IMG/VR virus record: IMGVR_UViG_3300020428_000040
Location: 1 to 34,906 of that record
DNA: 34,906 nt
From: a virus
Reading direction: 5' to 3' (one strand)
Of this stretch, positions 21,001-27,008 are shown one piece after another. The position numbers were made by a program, and so were the translations under genes. The notes beneath the pieces were generated by a model. It had not been told where the DNA came from. It was given only the letters and a program-made list of their open reading frames with translations, and did no database searches. Every line of letters starts with the position of its first letter. The stretch's first letter is position 1.

Positions 21001-23241
21001 TAAGTAATCGACACCTTCATTATCTACAATAACATCAACAACTTCACCACTTACATGAGCATATACAGATGCCCCTACACCACTGATATTTTCCCTTACA
21101 GACAGTCTAGGTGGATTTACGACATCATAACCTTCTCCGTTGTTTAGAACGCTTACAGAGTCTATAGCACCAAAGTATACTTTATCTGGTGACTTGTAAG
21201 ATACAATCTCAACACCATTGGAAAATAAACCAATAGCACCTTCAGATGCTACAGATTTCTTACCTGTGGAAGATGGGATAGGTGGATAGGTTGGTATAGG
21301 TATTCTCTTGAATAATTTTTGCCCACCTAGAGTATGACCATATAGATTAAACGGTGTTAGTCTATGGGTTGATACACCAGCTATTACACTGAATACATCA
21401 ATATACTCACCACTCCTAACATTCTCTTGTGTAGATGCTAATTTGATCTGATTGTCGTTTATCTTCTTAACATAGTAACCTTGTGCAGTATTCAAACCTA
21501 CACTACTATCCCAGTCACTAATATGCTCATATACGACTAATTCACCAGTAGTGAAATTATGCTGACTTATATTAATCGTTTGTCCAGTTTGACTATTATT
21601 AAATGTTCTTATCTTATTATCGGCATTTATTTCCCAATGTGGAATACTATTTGATGCAACGTATAAATCAGTTCCTTTTGAATAAGTATTCTGAACATCA
21701 GCAGTATATGTGTTAGTTGTCTTTAAATTTCTTCTAAGGTAATGATTTCTGGTTAAATCGAGTGTACCAGCATTAATCCGAATAACTAGGTCACTTATGA
21801 TACTTGTGACCTTTGCGGGAACTGGAGTATCAGTATTAATGTCATATACAGTTATATTGTCACCAACGTATAATTGGTTCTTATTTTCCAATATTAACTC
21901 ATATGTGCCAGGTGACACTAAATCAATTTTAAATATAGAATATTTGGAAGGTGTATTGTAAATCCAAGCATTATAACACAATTCGTCTTTTTCAAGACCT
22001 AAACTTCTAACATTAATCTCAGATCCGACATTTTGGTTCTGAGCAACTCCAGTAAAGTCATTTAAGACTTCTACGACTTGTAATTCGACTCTATTGCTTA
22101 AATCACCTTCTTCATAAGAATATACGTTCAAACCTGAACTTACAGTCGATCCTATGCCAGCAGTGCTTGATAATCCTTTAATATCCCTAAATTGGGTATA
22201 ACTCTTTGCACCATACGTTAATCTGTCTCCACCAAATTTTAAAACACCTTCACTAGCAAATCCAACCGTAGAATCGACATTTAAGATGTCTGTACTTAAA
22301 GAACCGAATTCTGTGATGTAAGTCTTCTTAATTGGTTCAAAATTGCCAAGTATTGTATCTGTTGATAAAGAAACTTTGTAATAACGTTTTTTATTGATTA
22401 CATACTCTTCTATATCATAAATTGCAGCAGATGACTGTATCGGAGTCGTATCTTGGAATAATGTTTCTCCAGAAATCTTACGTGGGTTTCCATTAACCAA
22501 AGTACACAAAAGAACCGTATTTCTAATGAAATCGGCATCAGAAGGTTTGAATAAGTATTTTTGTGGTTGTACTAAGTCAACATCTTCATTATAGAGAACT
22601 CTGAAGAGAATATCGAATGCTTCGGGTGTTCCTTTAGTTGCATAGAAGTCTTTTGCCTGTCTGATGAAATTTGCTTCATCTAACTCGCCAAATAGTCCTC
22701 TTTCTTCAAATCCAGGTAATACTTGTATTTTTAACTTCCTTAAGAACTCTTTTAGGAAGATATTGCTTAAATTGGTAACTTGTGCTTCATTAGCATGAGT
22801 ACCAATACCAGTTGATGTAAATGTTAAAAATTCTGGTTTATTAGTAGTCTCATTCTTCTCAATAGCACTAAAACCACGAACACAACCCATAAAGGAGTTA
22901 GTTGTGATTCCTGTGTAGGTTATTACCTCATTATTAATCTTTAGAAGACCCCATTGCTCAGGCCAACCTTTAGTTGACTGAACATTGATAGTATCAGAAC
23001 GACCATCGACATATGCAGTCAAACTGGTGACTCCAACAAGATTCTCGTTAGTAATCCGAGATAATCCTTTATACTCAACTAAATTATCAGCAATGTCTAC
23101 AGTACCACCTTGAAATTCTTGTGATATGTAATATTGCTTTAAAAATTCAGCAAATAATGGATTATCGGTATTGATGTGTTCAGGAATTTGGCTCTGAACA
23201 ACATCATTGATTTTTACCTTGTATATTGAAGTTTCTATCAT
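15064..23241 (-). CDS. gp7: Giant gp7-like baseplate wedge protein with YHYH domain, 2725 aa
   Basis: Residues about 197-225 (DFYATKGTPEAFDILFRVLY then NEDVDLVQP) closely match a segment in the C-terminal part of T4 gp7 that I recall as DFYSTKGIEASYKFLFKVLY then NEEVEIE. The preceding PLFAEFLKQYYISQE also fits that family. T4 gp7 (1032 aa) is the baseplate wedge protein that starts wedge assembly. Here the matching part is at the N-terminus and some 2500 residues follow. Residues about 1165-1300 form a YHYH domain: HSPILGYAYDGNPIYGP, then LDEHNGRFSITPEYPNGIYA, YHVT and FPYVIGHTYHSDP. At least nine Gly-Gly-x-x-Tyr turns (about residues 700-1100, 1355, 1890-1970) point to repeated beta domains. 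The gene lies directly after gp6 with a TAATG overlap, the T4 gp6-gp7 order, which supports the gp7 call. Confidence 0.85.
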   Translation of the reverse strand: MIETSIYKVKINDVVQSQIPEHINTDNPLFAEFLKQYYISQEFQGGTVDIADNLVEYKGLSRITNENLVGVTSLTAYVDGRSDTINVQSTKGWPEQWGLLKINNEVITYTGITTNSFMGCVRGFSAIEKNETTNKPEFLTFTSTGIGTHANEAQVTNLSNIFLKEFLRKLKIQVLPGFEERGLFGELDEANFIRQAKDFYATKGTPEAFDILFRVLYNEDVDLVQPQKYLFKPSDADFIRNTVLLCTLVNGNPRKISGETLFQDTTPIQSSAAIYDIEEYVINKKRYYKVSLSTDTILGNFEPIKKTYITEFGSLSTDILNVDSTVGFASEGVLKFGGDRLTYGAKSYTQFRDIKGLSSTAGIGSTVSSGLNVYSYEEGDLSNRVELQVVEVLNDFTGVAQNQNVGSEINVRSLGLEKDELCYNAWIYNTPSKYSIFKIDLVSPGTYELILENKNQLYVGDNITVYDINTDTPVPAKVTSIISDLVIRINAGTLDLTRNHYLRRNLKTTNTYTADVQNTYSKGTDLYVASNSIPHWEINADNKIRTFNNSQTGQTINISQHNFTTGELVVYEHISDWDSSVGLNTAQGYYVKKINDNQIKLASTQENVRSGEYIDVFSVIAGVSTHRLTPFNLYGHTLGGQKLFKRIPIPTYPPIPSSTGKKSVASEGAIGLFSNGVEIVSYKSPDKVYFGAIDSVSVLNNGEGYDVVNPPRLSVRENISGVGASVYAHVSGEVVDVIVDNEGVDYLDTPIVSITGGGGQGYAEAKMKIVPHEAVFNSASVGGVVSTEDNTFTFKTPHGFHVGEELIYSTQDTTPIGIGTTPGNLVDKASYFAIPNPNDDFKMTITDSKSNSLAGIGTIDITQNGIGYHIFETRERRLKVDKVRIIDGGRFYNKENTLRVPNPTVDNRINKYTNVIYVPNHGYADKDEIQYVCDDPISGLDNKGLYTVEKLDDDNFKLGVDFGTVTAGIHTFRYAPIEVTIKGRQGISTDPASASPIIRGSIDHIHIIDGGKNYGSTVMNDNFRVPIDIIKGSGALLRPYVVNGRIEQIFVKDGGKNWYSIPDIIIEGTGYGAKARGRVNNGKLVGVDIIDKGGNYQQSNTFVRAETPGKNSILSSNINSWTLDEVDRHYDMVGDDDGYIDTPTKSAYGSKYVNYYAPKKLREFLGDDNNGHSPILGYAYDGNPIYGPIANHNVDGTGGLRLMKSSYALQNFGIRINGPDYTEYPAGAFVEDYAYVENYGDLDEHNGRFSITPEYPNGIYAYHVTVKESQGDLVPVFPYVIGHTYHSDPVLFNYGFFSNQEIDPGSLGLLKNTLPYNLKEYEFSGPANRGTETNSRIIKVSEGGIEKLDIFESGLDYTVGDRVVFDNEGTNGFGALAKVSRIEGVGITTVTSSINELLDVELIPIGKKVLGITTIPHGLNDGYYINVTNTNFPDLEGRFQIDLEYVSSFLLEEIQPSGLTTSVSTSDDVHKKFRVDDILQIDAEKFKVLDLDLKNNKLVLERTLLGTAGAAHTYRSKIERLEKEFTYEVPRKLNFSTPTNYIRYFDAANSVGVGLTVGISTLGITSTGVGIGSYVSIVAAGNTTKPFFVPAGGIYIPGNSFLNNEECKYSPGAGTSLTYSPDGVQQQPLPSTVYISQIGNNIVGIKTEPTGSRVLFNGNIGIGNSHSLKTNRAVGLGTVQSFEITATTDKEHGMRPGDDIDLTLVSAASSSVYAGYSASSRFVDVDGVNNPRISVTKGDTLRFLTHSPTLTDTKIEFFLDSFFTQRFYGSALDAIEITNVGVAGDNKEFETYTDIHFSENVPDFLFYKFESNNPTKIIEVDVDQSEYGKIVVSPSRFSGKHSLSTTTSNTFTYNIFDCQERIGYSTDSTISYTTTSENTIGPIAKVDMLNQGKGYVSIPNVEVESDTGNGADLIPFGTKIGDLQRVDIEEYGYDYPTDKTMQPQAVVPDVITLRDNFQLDSVGIVTGGKNYLIAPDLVVYNTKQDVLQPEAAVRCELVGNSVGEVEITANGGSMESTDNVLFPVNNSNGVGIVSASYAAPYVTLRLKTPQSGFTTEFPVPFTIGDKVFVENIGVSSGHGYNSQDYAFQYFTLTGVSTAFGMLDQATVTYEVDTDPGDHDAQQYGSVVKKSDIASFDIKLKEAQFYNGEEIYTKKASNNCIRGDGNLTNVLRVDSIVGFNTGDQIRGKVSQASAYIKGMQSFTGNFDTGVSIIRNSDWERDTGKLNEYFQRIQNSDYYQQFAYSLKSRVGISSWDEPVDSLAHIAGFKKHSDLLIPSIAGVAGSITMTDQVKTPSTIFLDNEVHINCHYNYDSVYEITNDTETKTDEIVFKSLKFGNSLMCDGNRVLEIDDISPQFYNDPAIKRNIEIDTLNLGSFNAIKYFAQIVVTPSTMLQSNETQYIEFVISADDTVAFNNQYSTLSDAFNLGTFYTETIGDLVSVRFSPFNSVLTYDITFYKEIMTIATGVGATSFGGLLKSGNTTNVPANTSRNLLSVNAMDFKCGQVLVAASGNGKKEVVESTFIGIGSTTHFVNYAEMDSDGTDLGDFSVNIDGNNQILLDWQSNVAYAATVSALASFIGVGQTYNNSTTGIQTSRYQVGDSVLHTSYTDISQSPSSSIETIETMGFNDFTSWRLLINIENVTDGEQSVFNMAVNTFEGDANWNRYGLVSTGSSDPKRDLLNTEIQVSGSNCLLRFTPRDNIDYIIRTSQIRITKPDGIPFDTVKTLS

Positions 23242-25121
23242 TATCGAGTTTTGCTGCCATTTTGATAGGAAGATTGAACATCAAATCTAGTACCAGATGT
23301 ATTTCTACCAGAAGAAATAACATCTTGCCTCATATAGATGTTGCTATTGGATGCATCAAGTTGCAAATACAATTCCTGTCTTGCAAGTACATCATTAGAT
23401 AATGGAACTGCCTGAACCTCAATGATATTGTTGGATTTGACAGTAGATGTGATATTGACAGTATCTATAAGCACTTCACCCTTCTGATAGTCAATAGTAC
23501 CAAACTTAGTACTTAAGATCTCTATTTCATCATCTGTCTTCTTTCTAAACAAGAATAAGTTGCCTTTTGAGGTTCCTTTTATCTTAGAATCGGAAAAATA
23601 GCAAGTTCCACTGAATGTACTAACAGTAAATCCAGTAGACTTAATATTGTAAGTATCATTACCACAATAGAACTCATTTCCAAAGCACAATTCATATTGT
23701 GCAAACTGATTAACTTTTGCAACTAAATTCCTCCTCATTCTAACCATAGTAATGTTAGAAGTGATAGAACTATTAACATTATCAATTAGAGTCTGAATCT
23801 TGGAGTATTTGAATCTACCACCAAACTGGTTGACCTCAGATTCAACTGCATACTGAGTTAAGTTGTTATATATGGATGCTTTTAAACTATCTGGATCTCC
23901 AATGAAATTAGTATTATAATAAACGTAACTATCGATCTCAACATATAAGAATTTGAGATCTATGAACATAGGAACAATACCAGCAACGGTATAACTCCTT
24001 AAAGACTTTAATAGTTGCTTTTTAGTATAGTCGGACAGGTAACTACCGTTTCTGGGTTTTGCAGCAATGAATACCCTACCATATTGCGGTGGGTCAAGTT
24101 CTTCTCCACCATAGGCACTGACTGAGTGGATATTAGGATAGATTGAAGGAATGATTGCTTCGTAGTCAGTTGCGGTAACTGCTCTATGCTGAGAACTATA
24201 CAACCTTGGTGCATAATACTTAACCGATTGTAATGACTCAATATCATCTCCATTTTCTGCCTGAGATACAGTATCTAACAAAGGATCGATATTATTTAAC
24301 TTAGCACCGTTATCATCCCTTATCTGACCAACAAACCTGAATCCAACAGCACCATTTGCTGCTCTACCCTGAGTCTTAATATAAGATGCTCTAACAATTG
24401 CACCATTTGGTAGTTTCTTACCAAAGACACCATCTCCAAATAACAACTCATATCTTTCATCAGAAGTCTCTTGAATCAAGAAGATATTAGAAGTAGAAGT
24501 AACACCAACAATATTATCAACCATTGTGTACTGTTCTTCAACAGTAGATGTACCTGATTCTTGAACTGTTACTCTTAACGTTGAAGTATCAATACTATCA
24601 TTCGGTAAAACATATCTTTCAGACTCAAGTGAGTTATTTACTGTCCATGCGTTTTCTAGATACTGCCCTTGGAATATATCAAACTCACCAAACGATTCTC
24701 CTTCTAATACTGGTAAAGTAATCTTATCAGGAATAGAAAATAAGAAGGTTGTGTCTTGTACGTCTGAATTTGATATTAAACCTGGTTGTATTTCAATAGT
24801 CTTAGTTGATGAAGATATACCTGCTAACTGAAACGACACAGTTGCCTTTGCAGCACGTTTAGAACGTGGAACATACCCAATGTTACGTGCAAGGGAAACA
24901 ACGTTCTCACGGAGCGTTGCAGAGTCTATAAATGACTCATTAACAACCATGTTGGTGTTATATGCTGTAATATATGTGTTATACGCTAAAGTATTGATAA
25001 GTACTGAAAGGTTAGAACCTTCAAAGTCGAAATCTGTGAAGTTGGAGTTCTCCCGTAGATAATCCTTTATCGAGGTCTTAATGTCCTCGTAGTTTAAGTT
25101 TGTGAACTGTTGTAGTGCCAT
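23241..25121 (-). CDS. gp6: Baseplate wedge subunit gp6
   Basis: A homologue of T4 gp6 (660 aa), the wedge protein that forms the ring joining wedges around the hub and belongs to the baseplate J-like superfamily. The N-terminus is diagnostic: YEDIKTSIKDYLRENSNFTD, FDFEGSNLSVLINTLAYNTY, then NESFIDSATLRENVVSLARN and IGYVPRSKRAAKA. This is the usual gp6/J-like start, with a helical 'NLS-L---LAYN' segment and 'A-lreNv--lAr-lGY-P'. A further marker is ERYELLFGDGVFGKKLPNGA, the gp6-type FGDG-GK turn, and HRAVTATDYEAIIPSIYPNI. Length is close to T4's. It overlaps the gp25 stop by one base (TAATG) and precedes the gp7-like gene in the same way. Confidence 0.96.
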   Translation of the reverse strand: MALQQFTNLNYEDIKTSIKDYLRENSNFTDFDFEGSNLSVLINTLAYNTYITAYNTNMVVNESFIDSATLRENVVSLARNIGYVPRSKRAAKATVSFQLAGISSSTKTIEIQPGLISNSDVQDTTFLFSIPDKITLPVLEGESFGEFDIFQGQYLENAWTVNNSLESERYVLPNDSIDTSTLRVTVQESGTSTVEEQYTMVDNIVGVTSTSNIFLIQETSDERYELLFGDGVFGKKLPNGAIVRASYIKTQGRAANGAVGFRFVGQIRDDNGAKLNNIDPLLDTVSQAENGDDIESLQSVKYYAPRLYSSQHRAVTATDYEAIIPSIYPNIHSVSAYGGEELDPPQYGRVFIAAKPRNGSYLSDYTKKQLLKSLRSYTVAGIVPMFIDLKFLYVEIDSYVYYNTNFIGDPDSLKASIYNNLTQYAVESEVNQFGGRFKYSKIQTLIDNVNSSITSNITMVRMRRNLVAKVNQFAQYELCFGNEFYCGNDTYNIKSTGFTVSTFSGTCYFSDSKIKGTSKGNLFLFRKKTDDEIEILSTKFGTIDYQKGEVLIDTVNITSTVKSNNIIEVQAVPLSNDVLARQELYLQLDASNSNIYMRQDVISSGRNTSGTRFDVQSSYQNGSKTR

Positions 25122-25525
25122 TATAGTCTAGTCGGTTCTAATACGAACGAAACAGTTTGAGTAGAAAGTGATAGACCAACTATGTCATAACGTATCTCAA
25201 TGTTTAATAAATTATCATCAGGTTTTGATGTAACCCTTACTGATGTAAGATCTACCCTTGGTTCATTATTCTGTATTACCAGTTGAATCTGTGTTTCTAG
25301 TGGATCTATAAGATCCCTTGTTGCTAACTCAAATAATGATCCAGTTACATTAGTGCCAAGCAATTCATCAAAGAATACTTCCCCTATTTGGGTACGAACA
25401 AGATTCTGGACTGCTTTTTTAATAGCGTCCTCATTTTTTAACGGAAGTAAGTCTGAAGTTATCGGATGCCGTTTAAAGGACAATGAAATGTCTTTAAATC
25501 CCCGTGATACTTCTTGAAGAGGCAC
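25121..25525 (-). CDS. gp25: Baseplate wedge subunit gp25
   Basis: A homologue of T4 gp25 (132 aa), GPW/gp25 family, the wedge component that with gp6 and gp53 forms the inner baseplate and helps start the sheath. Diagnostic parts are DAIKKAVQNLVRTQIGEVFF at residues 33-52, LGTNVTGSLFE, and the family's EPR motif at residues 88-90 followed by VDLTSVRV. Length is as expected. It is the first gene of the baseplate operon: upstream are a candidate late promoter 21 bases before the ATG and the terminator of the previous unit. Confidence 0.96.
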   Translation of the reverse strand: MPLQEVSRGFKDISLSFKRHPITSDLLPLKNEDAIKKAVQNLVRTQIGEVFFDELLGTNVTGSLFELATRDLIDPLETQIQLVIQNNEPRVDLTSVRVTSKPDDNLLNIEIRYDIVGLSLSTQTVSFVLEPTRL

Positions 25526-25545
25526 TGGTCTTCTACGATTCGATG

Positions 25546-25553
25546 TATTTATC
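25546..25553 (-). promoter_or_regulatory. Candidate late promoter for gp25-gp6 operon (GATAAATA)
   Basis: The minus strand reads GATAAATA ending 21 bases before the gp25 ATG; a second related box, CTAAATAA, lies at 25555-25562. They stand between the intrinsic terminator at 25568-25592 and gp25, the expected place for a promoter opening a new transcription unit. Confidence 0.6.
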
Positions 25554-25567
25554 CTTATTTAGACCAT

Positions 25568-25592
25568 AAAAAAAGGGGATCCGAAGATCCCC
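25568..25592 (-). terminator. Intrinsic terminator with UUCG loop
   Basis: On the minus strand a perfect seven-base-pair stem GGGGATC-TTCG-GATCCCC (25575-25592) is followed by seven T (25568-25574). The TTCG loop is an extra-stable tetraloop. It lies four bases after the stop codon of the 45-aa gene, so it ends that unit before gp25. On the plus strand the stem would be followed by CCTTTATTT, a poor U-tract, so it is best read as minus-strand. Confidence 0.92.
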
Positions 25593-25595
25593 CCT

Positions 25596-25733
25596 TTATT
25601 TGCCTTGTCCACGGTAACGTTTTCTAGCTTTGTTTTTAGAAGTAGCAGCATATTTAGTATGCTTTCCTCTTCCTTGCCTAGTACGTTTTGGTCTTGCTTC
25701 CATCTTGTCTAGGGTTCCAAAACCTGCTGCCAT
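25596..25733 (-). CDS. Small highly basic protein, 45 aa
   Basis: The frame runs from ATG at 25733 to TAA at 25596 and encodes MAAGFGTLDKMEARPKRTRQ followed by GRGKHTKYAATSKNKARKRY and RGQGK. It has about 16 Lys/Arg in 45 residues and only a few acidic residues. I recall similar short basic proteins in cyanomyoviruses near structural genes, with no known role. Its ATG shares one base with the stop of the 58-aa gene (TAATG), which supports both. Its stop is immediately followed by the terminator. Nucleic-acid binding is plausible for such a charge but not shown by any motif. Confidence 0.75.
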   Translation of the reverse strand: MAAGFGTLDKMEARPKRTRQGRGKHTKYAATSKNKARKRYRGQGK

Positions 25734-25909
25734 TAGTCTAATTCGTTGCCTAGGTATTCTACCACAACATCGTCAGGATGGGGAGTACCTTCTGAATAAA
25801 ACTTATCAGCAAGATCTTGGGTTATATCGAACATTTCTTCCTCGGTAATAGAATCGTATTCTAATTCACCTTGAATAAAGATATTGTATCGATCTATCAT
25901 TTCTGACAT
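25733..25909 (-). CDS. Small acidic protein, 58 aa
   Basis: The frame runs from ATG at 25909 to TAA at 25733-25735 and encodes MSEMIDRYNIFIQGELEYDS, ITEEEMFDITQDLADKFYSE and GTPHPDDVVVEYLGNELD. It has a predicted short beta strand (RYNIFIQGEL), then a helix (TEEEMFDITQDLADKFY); the charge is strongly negative. It is directly followed, with one-base overlap, by the strongly basic 45-aa gene, so the two form a small acidic/basic pair ahead of a terminator. I recognise it only as a conserved type of small cyanophage protein. The gene lies 18 bases downstream of the glycosyltransferase-like gene. Confidence 0.72.
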   Translation of the reverse strand: MSEMIDRYNIFIQGELEYDSITEEEMFDITQDLADKFYSEGTPHPDDVVVEYLGNELD

Positions 25910-25927
25910 TGTACTACTGTACTATAC

Positions 25928-26695
25928 TTATATAATTCTTGTCTTCTCGTGACCAACACGGCATGCAGGGTCAATCCAGATCTCAATACCTGCTTTGATA
26001 GCATCTAGGCAGAAACTGACATCTTCACCACACATATCCTGTACTTCACCAGAATCAAAGACTTGCATTTGTGGAGCAAACCAAGGATACTTCATTTCAG
26101 GGTGTTCAAACACACCTTTCTTAATAAGTAACCATCCAAATCCAGAATAGTCAACAGTAAACGCTTTTCTGCGTTTTTGTATGCCATCAACCATTTCATG
26201 ATTCATGACTCCACCATTTTCTTTGAAATCGTCCTCTTCTAACCAGTGAGCACATGAAGTTGTCTTACCATCTTCAGTTACATACCAACCTCCAGCAATC
26301 TGCTTATCCATTAAGACAAGACGATAGAATTGCTCTAATCCAAAAACGATATCACTGTCAATCCAGAGTTGATAGTCATATGTTAACTTACCATCCCAAG
26401 GTAACTGATCAGGTCCCCTTAGAACATTCGCTCCTAGGCACTTACAACGTGCAAAGTTAACCATGGAGGAGTAATCTTGTGAGATTTGAATACTCGCACC
26501 ATTTTGTACTAGATCAAAACACAGTTGAACAAAGTTCTTTAGATATGTGTATGAAACACCACGACCAGGTAAGCAGAAGACAATAGACTTGCCTTTGATT
26601 GCTTCTCTGCCTCTATCTACAATTGTTTTTGGTTCTTCTGTCTGTTTCTGACTAGCAGTAGGAGGTTGAGTTACAACCTTAAAACCTTTTGCCAT
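25928..26695 (-). CDS. GT-A-like glycosyltransferase, 255 aa
   Basis: Residues 37-41 (SIVFC) begin a Rossmann-like core, and residues 110-119 (LWIDSDIVFG) carry the D-x-D metal/nucleotide-sugar binding motif (Asp113, Asp115) after an aromatic-rich strand. SSMVNFARCKCLGAN at about 76-90 matches the 'aR--a-----~~~d-ll~lDsD' arrangement of family 2-like GT-A proteins. GFGWLLIKKGVF and MCGEDVSFCLDA resemble the acceptor-side G-G/E-D segment. The N-terminal 30 residues are polar and probably disordered. It would transfer a sugar from a nucleotide-sugar; donor and acceptor are unknown. A strong sigma70-type promoter lies upstream at 26738-26766, so it can be expressed apart from late genes. It is the last large enzyme in the minus-strand modification block. 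Confidence 0.78.
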   Translation of the reverse strand: MAKGFKVVTQPPTASQKQTEEPKTIVDRGREAIKGKSIVFCLPGRGVSYTYLKNFVQLCFDLVQNGASIQISQDYSSMVNFARCKCLGANVLRGPDQLPWDGKLTYDYQLWIDSDIVFGLEQFYRLVLMDKQIAGGWYVTEDGKTTSCAHWLEEDDFKENGGVMNHEMVDGIQKRRKAFTVDYSGFGWLLIKKGVFEHPEMKYPWFAPQMQVFDSGEVQDMCGEDVSFCLDAIKAGIEIWIDPACRVGHEKTRII

Positions 26696-26708
26696 ACTAT
26701 ATTCAAGT

Positions 26709-26720
26709 GTTTACGTAAAC
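26709..26720. promoter_or_regulatory. Perfect 12-base palindrome in the glycosyltransferase leader
   Basis: GTTTACGTAAAC is a perfect inverted repeat lying 14 bases upstream of the ATG at 26695 and 17 bases downstream of the -10 box. Next to it (26721-26731) GGGT-ATC-ACCC could form a small hairpin. Position between promoter and start fits an operator or a leader structure. There is no evidence of what would bind. Confidence 0.4.
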
Positions 26721-26737
26721 GGGTATCACCCAAAAGG

Positions 26738-26766
26738 ATCATACACGATATATAGCGTTTTGTCAA
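26738..26766 (-). promoter_or_regulatory. Sigma70-type promoter for the glycosyltransferase gene
   Basis: On the minus strand TTGACA (26761-26766) and TATGAT (26738-26743) are separated by 17 bases: a perfect -35, a five-of-six -10 and ideal spacing. The -35 overlaps the stop codon of the 81-aa gene. The -10 ends 42 bases before the ATG. This is of the host (early) type, unlike the late boxes found elsewhere in the window. Confidence 0.75.
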
Positions 26767-27008
26767 AGGCTCCAATCTTCGTCTATCGTAAAGTATTCAA
26801 ATTCTTTTTGAGGAGTCCTTTTTAAGTCCCACCGCTTAACTTTAATGTGGTAATACTTCGACAAATGTTCAATTATATCTTCCTCAGTCATATCTTCAGG
26901 CATATCAATTGCCATACTTTGCAAAGCATCATATATTACCTCCCAAGTTGACTTGGGGATACTCTTATCCTCAAATTCAAAATCAAGATAGTGGGTACTC
27001 CAGAGCAT
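26763..27008 (-). CDS. Hypothetical acidic protein, 81 aa
   Basis: The protein starts MLWSTHYLDFEFEDKSIPKS and ends EFEYFTIDEDWSL. A central helix-turn-helix-like layout (STWEVIYDALQSM, then TEEDIIEHLSKYY) is followed by a basic strand (IKVKRWDLKRTP). No known domain is recognised. The start lies 26 bases inside the end of the radical SAM gene, in another frame, and no good Shine-Dalgarno is seen. The next Met is at residue 32 and would remove the first third. The two genes are probably expressed together. Confidence 0.65.
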   Translation of the reverse strand: MLWSTHYLDFEFEDKSIPKSTWEVIYDALQSMAIDMPEDMTEEDIIEHLSKYYHIKVKRWDLKRTPQKEFEYFTIDEDWSL

